From: Sutterella sp. UBA4713
GTDB lineage: Bacteria; Pseudomonadota; Gammaproteobacteria; Burkholderiales; Burkholderiaceae_F
Reading direction: 5' to 3'
Assembly: GCA_002404465.1 (NCBI GenBank)
Contig: DHJT01000034.1
Location: forward strand, 1 to 5,290
Length of the DNA: 5,290 bases
Shown here: in pieces, positions 1 through 5,111 of the stretch
Position numbering within the stretch: position 1 is the stretch's first letter
Layout: the number at the start of each line of letters is the position of its first letter
The notes under the pieces: model-generated
Database searches by the model: none
Seen by the model: only the letters and a program-made list of their open reading frames with translations
Told to the model about the DNA's origin: nothing
Translations under genes and position numbers: made by a program

Positions 1-261
1 CGCAAAAAAAGGATATATCACGCGCACAACCGTCGGCGTCGTAAGCCAGAGGGTACGGAGTCATTAGGAGAGCCCCGCCACATCAAGCCACTTCACCCCG
101 TCGGCACATTACCACCTTGTTACGCAAATAAGCAATTCCAACTAGATAGGTTTTTAGGGGTTATTAGGGAAAACCCTGAGTTTTCGCGTTCATGGCCTGC
201 GAAAAACGGACATTCGGATGCCTTAAAAGTTGGAGATAACCTTCATTTTGCTGTAGTATGA
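1..261 (+). CDS. C-terminal part of an unrecognised protein, cut by the left edge
   Basis: Frame 1 is open from the first base to a TGA at 259-261, giving 86 residues without a start in the window. The other two forward frames close within the first 70 bases. The visible piece is basic at its beginning (RKKRIYHAHNRRRRKPEG), then has a proline-rich stretch (IKPLHPVGTLPP) and ends KVGDNLHFAVV. I see no family signature, membrane segment or catalytic motif. Codon choice includes AGG, ATA, CTA and several TTA codons, which are scarcer in the ribosomal genes next door; this could mean a weakly expressed or acquired gene. A chance open frame of this length is uncommon but not negligible, so it may be non-coding. 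A terminator-like hairpin about 100 bases after the stop fits a real gene end. Confidence 0.4.
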   Translation, partial: RKKRIYHAHNRRRRKPEGTESLGEPRHIKPLHPVGTLPPCYANKQFQLDRFLGVIRENPEFSRSWPAKNGHSDALKVGDNLHFAVV

Positions 262-290
262 CGGCCTCATTGGCAAAAAGGGAATCCCGT

Positions 291-324
291 CTTTTAATCT
301 CCCCGTTTTCCACTGGATTAAAAG
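291..324. repeat. Inverted repeat between the left-edge frame and rplM
   Basis: CTTTTAATC (291-299) and GATTAAAAG (316-324) are a perfect 9-base inverted repeat around a 16-base loop. The stem is AT-rich and is followed by GGTTTTC, not a clean T run, so it makes a poor intrinsic terminator. It could be a folded element in the rplM leader, if transcription starts upstream of it, or a protein-binding dyad. No function is shown. Confidence 0.4.
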
Positions 325-361
325 GTTTTCAAGGATTGGTCTTTTTGCGAAATGTGAATGC

Positions 362-389
362 GCGGCGAAAGGATTTTCGTCCGCTTTTT
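362..389 (+). terminator. Intrinsic terminator (or attenuator) upstream of rplM
   Basis: GCGGCGAAA (362-370) pairs with TTTCG (375-379) and CCGC (381-384) across a GGAT tetraloop, with one bulged T at 380. Five T residues follow directly (385-389). This is the classic GC-stem plus T-run layout of a Rho-independent terminator. It lies about 100 bases after the left-edge frame and about 130 bases before rplM. It would end the upstream transcript, which implies an rplM promoter after it; if the rplM promoter lies upstream, it would act as an attenuator. Confidence 0.6.
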
Positions 390-503
390 CGTGACCAGGT
401 TTTAAAGCTTCGGACAGACCGTTCGGCAGTATTTTCCTGCTGCTATGCGGCCAACGCAAGAGCGCCATCTTTTGTCAGTTCGATGTTTTTACCGCATTCG
501 TTT

Positions 504-508
504 AGGTG
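504..508 (+). promoter_or_regulatory. Ribosome binding site that sets the rplM start
   Basis: AGGTG sits 8 bases before the ATG at 517, a normal Shine-Dalgarno distance. The frame is open back to an ATG at 445, but that start has no such site, and the 24 extra residues are not part of the L13 family. The start at 517 gives the conserved MKTFSAK opening. Confidence 0.7.
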
Positions 509-516
509 AATTACAA

Positions 517-945
517 ATGAAGACTTTCTCTGCCAAGCCGCTTGAAGTCAAGCGCGACTGGTATGTGGTCGACGCCGCCGACAAGATTCTCGGCCGTCTG
601 GCCAGCGAGATTGCCTTGCGCTTGCGTGGCAAGCACAAGCCGGAATACACGCCGCATGTCGATACGGGCGACTACATCATCGTGGTCAACGCCGCGAAGT
701 TGCGTCTTTCCGGTGAAAAGGCCGGAAAAAAGACGTACTACCGTCATACGGGTTATCCGGGCGGCGTTCGTGAAACGACATTTGCTCAGATGCAGGAAAA
801 GCATCCGGGTCGTGCTCTTGAAGTCGCTGTGCGCGGTATGCTCCCGAAGGGACCGCTCGGCTATGCGATGATCAAGAAGTTGAAGATTTACGCTGCCTCC
901 GAGCATCCGCATACTGCGCAGGCTCCCAAGGCTCTTGATATTTGA
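517..945 (+). CDS. rplM: 50S ribosomal protein L13
   Basis: L13 is an early-assembling protein of the large ribosomal subunit that binds 23S rRNA. The product is 142 residues, the usual bacterial length. Visible family features are KILGRLASEIALRLRGKHK near residues 23-41, PHVDTGDYIIVVNA around 46-59, YYRHTGYPGG at 74-83, and the L13 signature VRGMLPKGPLG at 105-115 followed by YAMIKKLKIYA. The protein ends HPHTAQAPKALDI, as in betaproteobacterial L13. The start at 517 is chosen from its Shine-Dalgarno site and the family N-terminus. rpsI begins 11 bases after the stop, so the two genes form the near-universal rplM-rpsI operon. In E. coli L13 represses its own operon through the rplM leader; whether that holds here cannot be read from the sequence. 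No damage or unusual residues are seen. Confidence 0.98.
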   Translation: MKTFSAKPLEVKRDWYVVDAADKILGRLASEIALRLRGKHKPEYTPHVDTGDYIIVVNAAKLRLSGEKAGKKTYYRHTGYPGGVRETTFAQMQEKHPGRALEVAVRGMLPKGPLGYAMIKKLKIYAASEHPHTAQAPKALDI

Positions 946-956
946 GAGGATTACAG

Positions 957-1349
957 ATGATCGGTAACTACAACTATGGCACCGGCCGTCGCAAGAGCTC
1001 GGTTGCTCGTGTCTTTATTAAGCGCGGTACGGGCAAGATCACGATTAACGGTCGTGCCCTGGATGATTTTTTCAAGCGTGAAACGGGTCGTATGATTGTC
1101 ATGCAGCCCTTGCAGGTCACGGATAATGTCGAGACGTTTGACATCATGGTCAACGTTGCAGGCGGCGGTGAGTCCGGTCAGGCCGGAGCCGTTCGTCACG
1201 GCATTACCCGAGCCCTGATTGACTACGATGCGGCGTTAAAGCCGGCATTAAGTCAAGCCGGTCTCGTCACGCGTGATGCCCGTGAGGTCGAACGTAAGAA
1301 GGTCGGTCTTCACAAGGCTCGTCGCGCCAAGCAGTTCAGTAAGCGTTAA
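957..1349 (+). CDS. rpsI: 30S ribosomal protein S9
   Basis: S9 belongs to the head of the small ribosomal subunit, and its C-terminal tail reaches the P-site tRNA. The product is 130 residues, the same length as in E. coli. It shows the N-terminal YGTGRRKSSVARVF, the S9 signature GGGESGQAGAVRHGITRAL at 69-87, DAREVERKKVGLHKARRAKQ near the end, and the terminal SKR whose last arginine (R130) is the tRNA-contacting position known from E. coli. A TTG at 942 in the same frame would add five residues, but the ATG at 957 has a strong GAGAGGA site at 944-950 and gives the normal MIGNYNYGTG start. That site overlaps the rplM stop codon (943-945), so translation of the pair is probably coupled. Confidence 0.98.
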   Translation: MIGNYNYGTGRRKSSVARVFIKRGTGKITINGRALDDFFKRETGRMIVMQPLQVTDNVETFDIMVNVAGGGESGQAGAVRHGITRALIDYDAALKPALSQAGLVTRDAREVERKKVGLHKARRAKQFSKR

Positions 1350-1370
1350 TCGCTTTTTATGCTTGTGTCG

Positions 1371-1404
1371 TTTCGCCATTCGGTTACTCCGGATGGCGAA
1401 ATTT
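1371..1404 (+). terminator. Terminator-like hairpin after rpsI
   Basis: TTTCGCCATTCG (1371-1382) pairs with CGGATGGCGAAA (1390-1401) as a 12-base stem with one T-G wobble and a 7-base loop. It starts 21 bases after the rpsI stop. Only three further T residues follow, so the T run is weak, but stem strength and position make it the best candidate for ending the rplM-rpsI transcript. Readthrough into yajC is possible. Confidence 0.5.
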
Positions 1405-1437
1405 GTATGGGGTACGCCTTTTATTGTTTTTCGGCCT

Positions 1438-1466
1438 TTCCGAAACGGGGCAATTGCCCATATACT
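1438..1466 (+). promoter_or_regulatory. Candidate yajC-secDF promoter overlapping a palindrome
   Basis: TATACT at 1461-1466 matches the sigma-70 -10 consensus at five of six bases. TTCCGA at 1438-1443, 17 bases upstream, is a weak -35 (three of six). The spacer holds a perfect 12-base palindrome, GGGCAATTGCCC (1448-1459). The -35 also lies in a small inverted repeat, TTTCGG (1429-1434) and CCGAAA (1440-1445). The predicted start would fall about 60 bases before yajC. Support is only motif matching and position after a terminator-like hairpin. Confidence 0.4.
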
Positions 1467-1532
1467 TACGTTCGAAATTAGCATGTCTGCGTTTCTCGCA
1501 GTGTTTACTTTTCATCCATAAAGAGGACTATT

Positions 1533-1871
1533 GTGTTTTTTATTTCTGACGCTTACGCCCAAGCTGCCGGCGGCGGCATGACGGAACTGGCCGTTCAAAT
1601 CGTTCCGCTTATTTTGATTTTCGTTGTGTTCTGGTTCTTTTTGATTCGTCCGCAGCAAAAGCGCCAAAAGGAACATATCAAACTTTGCCAGTCGCTCGGC
1701 AAGGGTGATGAAATCTTGACGCTCGGTGGCTTAGCCGGGCGTATCGTGAGCTTGGATGATTCGTACATCGTCATCGAAATCAGCCGTGTTGACGACAAGC
1801 CCGTCACGATTACGATGCAGCGCGGATCGGTGCAGACCGTTTTGCCGCGCGGCACGATTAAGTCAATCTAA
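1533..1871 (+). CDS. yajC: SecDF-associated protein YajC (Sec translocon accessory subunit)
   Basis: YajC is a small single-span inner-membrane protein that co-purifies with SecD and SecF and associates with SecYEG; its exact role is minor and not fully defined. The 112-residue product has the typical short N-terminus (MFFISDAYAQAAGGG), one membrane segment at about 19-38 (LAVQIVPLILIFVVFWFFLI), and the hallmark RPQQKRQKEH at 39-48. A cytoplasmic domain follows, with GDEILTLGGLAGRI and the ending LPRGTIKSI. The start is a GTG at 1533, preceded by AAGAGGA (1521-1527); it gives the family's usual N-terminus, and no in-frame ATG fits as well. secD follows 103 bases later, a larger gap than between secD and secF, and the gap contains a hairpin. 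The gene lies next to secD-secF as in most proteobacteria, but without tgt upstream. Confidence 0.96.
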   Translation: MFFISDAYAQAAGGGMTELAVQIVPLILIFVVFWFFLIRPQQKRQKEHIKLCQSLGKGDEILTLGGLAGRIVSLDDSYIVIEISRVDDKPVTITMQRGSVQTVLPRGTIKSI

Positions 1872-1887
1872 GAGAATTCGGTAGGAG

Positions 1888-1923
1888 CGAAAGGGCGCGC
1901 GCAAGCTGCGCCTTTTCGTCTTT
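1888..1923 (+). terminator. Terminator/attenuator-like hairpin between yajC and secD
   Basis: CGAAAGGGCGC (1888-1898) pairs with GCGCCTTTTCG (1908-1918) over 11 base pairs, including one G-T wobble, with a 9-base loop; TCTTT follows. The A-rich left foot, GC core and T-rich right side are typical of an intrinsic terminator. Because it lies inside the yajC-secD-secF cluster, it more likely lowers or controls transcription into secD than ends the operon. A second GCGCC at 1924-1928 could offer a competing right arm, but this is speculative. Confidence 0.5.
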
Positions 1924-1974
1924 GCGCCTCTCAGATAGGCAGGTGCTTTTCGTTCGCTTCTTTTGGGGTTTTTC

Positions 1975-3882
1975 ATGAACCGATACCCGCTTTGGAAATA
2001 TATTCTCATTGCAGTGGTACTCATCGTCGGCTTGGTCTACACACTGCCGAATTTTTACGGTGAGTCGCCGGCTGTTCAGGTCAGTTCCGCCAAGTCCACG
2101 GTCAAACTTGATGAACGCGTGTTAGAGCGTGTGGAAAAAGCTTTGGATGCGGCTCATCTAAAGCCCAACGGCATTTTCTATGAACAGGGAGCGCAGCAAA
2201 ATACCGTTCGTGTGCGTTTTGATCCGACACAGGCCGAAGAGCAGCTTTTGGCGCGAGAAGTCATTGAGAAAGCCCTAAACCCGGACAAATCCGATCCGAG
2301 TTACATCGTGGCACCGAACTTGGTTCCCAATACGCCCAAGTGGCTTTTAAGCATCAATGCGCTTCCGATGTATTTGGGGCTGGATCTTCGAGGCGGTGTG
2401 CATTTTCTTTTGCAAGTGGATATGCATTCGGCCATCTTAAAGCGTGCCGAATCGACGACGGCGGACTTGCGCACGCAGTTTCGTGAGAAGCGGATTCGCC
2501 ATGCAGGCATTTCGCGTACGGGAACGCAAATCGAGATTGCTTTCAATTCCGAAGACGATCGTGCGCGTGCCTTGGATTTGATGCGTACGACGCAGCCGGA
2601 TTTGACGTTTAAGCCGACCGATGAGGGCGGTAGATTCTTGATTTCTGCCGAACTGTCGCAACGTGCTATTAAGAACGTTCAGGACTACTCGCTAAAGCAA
2701 AATATTTCGACGCTCCATAATCGTATTAACGAATTGGGTGTTGCAGAACCCGTAATCGCTCAGCAAGGAGCCGATCGCATTGTGGTTCAGTTGCCCGGTG
2801 TTCAGGATACGGCCAAAGCCAAAGATATTCTCGGACGTACGGCAACGCTGGAAGTGCGCATGGTCGATGATTCACCTGAAGCGTACGCGCAGCTCGCACA
2901 AGGGAACGTTCCCTTCGGAGATGAGAGGTACTTTGACCGAGAGGGAAATGCCGTTCTTGTCAAGCGCCGTGTGATTTTGACCGGCGAAAACTTAAACGAT
3001 GCGCAACCCGGGTTTGATCAGCAAACCCAAGAGCCGACCGTGAATCTGTCGCTCGATAACAAGGGTGCTCGTATCTTCAAGGATGTCACACGCGCCAATG
3101 TCGGCAAACGTATGGCCATCATCCTTTTTGAGAAAGGCAAGGGGGAGGTCGTTACGGCTCCCGTGATTCGTCAGGAAATCGGCGGAGGTCGTGTGCAAAT
3201 TTCCGGGCGCATGACGACGGTCGAGGCAACCGATACGGCGCTTTTGCTACGCGCCGGGTCGCTCGCGGCTCCCATGGAAATCGTTGAAGAGCGCCTGATC
3301 GGGCCGAGTTTGGGAGCCGATAACATTCAAGCCGGCTTTAAGTCAACTTTGTACGGCTTTGCTATCGTGGCGCTTTTCATGATGGCCTATTACTCGGTTT
3401 TCGGAGTGGTTTCGGCAACGTGCCTACTTTGCAACGTGATGTGCTTGATTGCACTTCTTTCGATGTTGCAGGCTACGCTCACGCTCCCGGGCATTGCGGC
3501 CATTGCGCTGACTTTGGGTATGGCCGTTGACTCGAACGTGCTTATTAACGAACGCGTGCGTGAAGAGTTGCGTGAAGGGCGAACGCCGCAACTGGCAATC
3601 AGCGAAGGGTACGATGCGGCATTCAATACCATTATTGACTCGAACTTGACAAGCTTAATTGCCGGTGTGGCGCTTTTGATCTTCGGGTCGGGCCCCGTGC
3701 GCGGTTTTGCGGTCGTTCACTGCCTCGGTATTACGACGTCCATCTTCACGTCGGTTACGGTTTCCCGTTCACTCATTAACCTCATTTACGGGCGTGTTAA
3801 GAAACTCACGCACATTCGTGTCGGTCAAGCTTGGGACCCGCACGGCAAAGACCGTACGGCCAAGCACTACACGAAAAAGTAA
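1975..3882 (+). CDS. secD: Protein translocase subunit SecD
   Basis: SecD pairs with SecF in the inner membrane as an RND-superfamily, proton-driven motor that pulls exported proteins out of SecYEG on the periplasmic side. The product is 635 residues (E. coli 615). It has TM1 at about 9-29 after MNRYPLWKY, then a large periplasmic P1 domain with LGLDLRGGVHFLLQVDM near 134-150. NRINELGVAEPVIAQQGADR and VVQLPGVQDTAKAKDILG follow, then LLRAGSLAAPMEIVEERLIG before five more membrane segments between about 458 and 605. TM4 carries GMAVDSNVLINERVREEL; its aspartate is residue 519, matching E. coli D519, important for proton-driven function. The ATG at 1975 gives the family N-terminus; a TTG at 1963 would add four residues. 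The ribosome site is poor (GGGG at 1965-1968). About 24 mostly polar, basic residues extend past the VKKL where E. coli SecD nearly ends. secF starts 12 bases after the stop. Confidence 0.98.
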   Translation: MNRYPLWKYILIAVVLIVGLVYTLPNFYGESPAVQVSSAKSTVKLDERVLERVEKALDAAHLKPNGIFYEQGAQQNTVRVRFDPTQAEEQLLAREVIEKALNPDKSDPSYIVAPNLVPNTPKWLLSINALPMYLGLDLRGGVHFLLQVDMHSAILKRAESTTADLRTQFREKRIRHAGISRTGTQIEIAFNSEDDRARALDLMRTTQPDLTFKPTDEGGRFLISAELSQRAIKNVQDYSLKQNISTLHNRINELGVAEPVIAQQGADRIVVQLPGVQDTAKAKDILGRTATLEVRMVDDSPEAYAQLAQGNVPFGDERYFDREGNAVLVKRRVILTGENLNDAQPGFDQQTQEPTVNLSLDNKGARIFKDVTRANVGKRMAIILFEKGKGEVVTAPVIRQEIGGGRVQISGRMTTVEATDTALLLRAGSLAAPMEIVEERLIGPSLGADNIQAGFKSTLYGFAIVALFMMAYYSVFGVVSATCLLCNVMCLIALLSMLQATLTLPGIAAIALTLGMAVDSNVLINERVREELREGRTPQLAISEGYDAAFNTIIDSNLTSLIAGVALLIFGSGPVRGFAVVHCLGITTSIFTSVTVSRSLINLIYGRVKKLTHIRVGQAWDPHGKDRTAKHYTKK

Positions 3883-3894
3883 GAGGGGACAATC

Positions 3895-4830
3895 ATGGAA
3901 TTTTTTCGTATTCATAAGACAATCCCCTTTATGCGGTACTCGCTCATACTCAATTCGATTTCAGTCGTGAGTTTCCTTGTGGCCGTTTACTGGATTTTCT
4001 TTCACGGGCTGGCTTTTTCCATCGAGTTTACAGGGGGAACGCAAGTTGTCGTTCAGTACCCGACACCGGTTTCGGCCGAAGCGGTTCGTAACGAAATTAA
4101 GTCAGGTATGGGCGTCGATGCGGCTGTCCAAAACTACGGAACGGCACGTGACCTTATGATCCGTATGCCACTGAAAGAGGGCGCCGACTCCGGTCATCAA
4201 GCCAAGGAGCTCATGAAGGTGCTTTCTAAGAAAGCGCCCGATGTGCGCCTTGTTAATAACGAGTATGTAGGGCCGCAAGTGGGAGAGGAGCTTGCTACCG
4301 ACGGGCTTACGGCATTGTGCTTGGTGGTGCTCGGTATTATGACGTACTTGGCATTTCGCTTTGAGTGGAAGTTTTCCGTCGCGGCCATCATTGCTAACTT
4401 ACACGATATCGTTATTGTGGTCGGTATTTTTGCCGTGATGCAATGGGAGTTTTCACTGCCGGTTTTGGCGGCTGTGTTGGCCGTCCTCGGGTATTCGGTA
4501 AACGAGTCCGTGATTATTTTCGATCGCGTGCGTGAACACTTCCGTAAGATGCGTCGTGTTGAGACGGCGGAGATTATTAATTCGGCCATTACCGCGACGA
4601 TTTCCCGTACGGTCATTACCCATACGTCAACGCTTGCCATGACGCTTTCGATGTTCTTTTTCGGAGGCCCGGCGCTGCACTTTTTCTCGCTCGCGCTGAC
4701 AATCGGCATTTGTCTGGGTATTTACTCATCGATTTTCGTGGCTGCTGCCATCGCGATGTATTTGGGGGTCAAGCGCGAAGATCTTGTCAAGCCTATTAAG
4801 CGCGACGACGTCGAGGCTATGGTTCCATAA
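3895..4830 (+). CDS. secF: Protein translocase subunit SecF
   Basis: SecF is the partner of SecD in the proton-driven SecDF motor of the inner membrane. The 311-residue product is close to the usual length. It shows TM1 at about 15-36, the SecF motif SIEFTGGTQV at 42-51 (the E in place of the D of E. coli is common in betaproteobacteria, from memory), a short periplasmic domain to about residue 132, and five further membrane segments. TM4 leads into VLGYSVNESVIIFDRVREHF; the aspartate at residue 210 corresponds to E. coli SecF D213. RTVITHTSTLAMTLSMFFFGGPALHFFSLAL and a hydrophobic C-terminal segment complete the RND-type core. The ATG at 3895 has a good GAGGGG site (3883-3888) just after the secD stop, so the genes are probably translated together. 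A strong terminator begins about 20 bases after the stop. Confidence 0.98.
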   Translation: MEFFRIHKTIPFMRYSLILNSISVVSFLVAVYWIFFHGLAFSIEFTGGTQVVVQYPTPVSAEAVRNEIKSGMGVDAAVQNYGTARDLMIRMPLKEGADSGHQAKELMKVLSKKAPDVRLVNNEYVGPQVGEELATDGLTALCLVVLGIMTYLAFRFEWKFSVAAIIANLHDIVIVVGIFAVMQWEFSLPVLAAVLAVLGYSVNESVIIFDRVREHFRKMRRVETAEIINSAITATISRTVITHTSTLAMTLSMFFFGGPALHFFSLALTIGICLGIYSSIFVAAAIAMYLGVKREDLVKPIKRDDVEAMVP

Positions 4831-4850
4831 CGAAAATTCGCTGCAACGAA

Positions 4851-4878
4851 GCAAAAGCGGGCTGAGGCCCGCTTTTGC
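4851..4878 (+). terminator. Strong terminator after secF
   Basis: GCAAAAGCGGGC (4851-4862) and GCCCGCTTTTGC (4867-4878) form a perfect 12-base stem around a TGAG loop. The core GC stem followed by TTTT is a standard intrinsic terminator, and the matching AAAA on the left makes it potentially active in both directions. Its position right after secF marks the end of the yajC-secD-secF unit. Confidence 0.85.
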
Positions 4879-4992
4879 GCGATTAGGATAGAAAAGAGTT
4901 TTTAGGAACGAAAAGACACCTCCGATCGACAGAAAAAGAAGGGGAATGAATCATTGCAATTCCTTGAGCTTGCCCTTAAGTTGCTCTCGTTA

Positions 4993-5019
4993 TGGTTAAA
5001 AAATTGAAAAAATTAACCA
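4993..5019. repeat. AT-rich dyad 1 upstream of the Fic remnant
   Basis: TGGTTAA (4993-4999) and TTAACCA (5013-5019) are perfect 7-base inverted arms around 13 bases that are almost all A and T. The left arm lies in TATGGTTAA, close to the TATGTTAA of the second dyad 40 bases downstream, so both could be sites for one DNA-binding protein. It could also be chance in AT-rich DNA. Confidence 0.35.
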
Positions 5020-5029
5020 CATCCGATGC

Positions 5030-5054
5030 GATATGTTAAGCGCTTTAACATATC
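5030..5054. repeat. Perfect dyad 2 upstream of the Fic remnant
   Basis: GATATGTTAA (5030-5039) and TTAACATATC (5045-5054) are perfect 10-base inverted arms separated by GCGCT. The 25-base size and close arms look like an operator for a dimeric regulator. There is no T run after it, so it is not an intrinsic terminator. It ends about 30 bases before the candidate -35 at 5085. Confidence 0.5.
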
Positions 5055-5084
5055 CTCCGTATTCTGATTAAAAACAGGGAAAAT

Positions 5085-5111
5085 TTGACCATAAAGTTAA
5101 AAATACATAAT
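5085..5111 (+). promoter_or_regulatory. Candidate promoter reading into the Fic remnant
   Basis: TTGACC at 5085-5090 (five of six to the -35 consensus) and CATAAT at 5106-5111 (five of six to the -10 consensus) are separated by 15 bases, shorter than the ideal 17. The hexamers are good but the spacing lowers confidence. It points into the broken Fic frame and overlaps the TAA (5108-5110) that closes that frame upstream. Confidence 0.35.

Larger units (their letters stand above)
4879..5110. other. AT-rich intergenic gap between secF and the Fic remnant
   Basis: I see no convincing gene here on either strand. Base composition is more AT-rich than in the Sec genes. The gap holds two dyad symmetries and a promoter-like pair, listed separately. 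Very short frames exist (4946-4999 and 4992-5039), but they lack family signatures or well-placed ribosome sites. No trace of the missing Fic catalytic motif is visible in any forward frame. Confidence 0.5.

Noticed and set aside
166..177. AGGG-AAAA-CCCT mini-hairpin as a terminator
   Set aside because: A four-base stem is too weak and there is no immediate T run; it lies inside the open left-edge frame.
230..259. Promoter-like pair TTGGAG and TAGTAT, 18 bases apart, as the rplM promoter
   Set aside because: Only three and four consensus matches, and a terminator at 362-389 lies between it and rplM. I could not choose any rplM promoter with confidence.
223..468. 81-codon - strand frame upstream of rplM
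   Set aside because: No recognisable domain and no clear ribosome site; it overlaps the left-edge frame and the terminator, so it is most likely chance.
258..509. 83-codon + strand frame whose ATG overlaps the TGA of the left-edge frame (ATGA)
   Set aside because: It has no ribosome site at a useful distance, no family resemblance, and it runs through both hairpins, including the five-T terminator; it reads like translated intergenic DNA.
511..912. 133-codon - strand frame inside rplM
   Set aside because: Antisense shadow of a strongly conserved ribosomal gene, with no independent coding signal.
4197..4709. 170-codon - strand frame inside secF
   Set aside because: It is antisense to a clearly conserved membrane protein; its Ser/Thr/Lys-rich product reflects the reverse complement of secF codons.
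4946..4999. 17-codon frame after AAGGGGA downstream of secF
   Set aside because: The Shine-Dalgarno-like sequence is only one base from the ATG, too close to work, and the product has no recognisable features.
4992..5039. Short frame MVKKLKKLTTSDAIC as a leader peptide or small gene
   Set aside because: Fifteen residues without a ribosome site; its ends coincide with the two dyads, which explain the sequence better.
4879..5110. CRISPR array, tRNA or insertion-sequence ends in the AT-rich gap
   Set aside because: No regularly spaced direct repeats, no cloverleaf-like arms or TTCGA loop, and no transposase fragment or target-site duplication could be seen.
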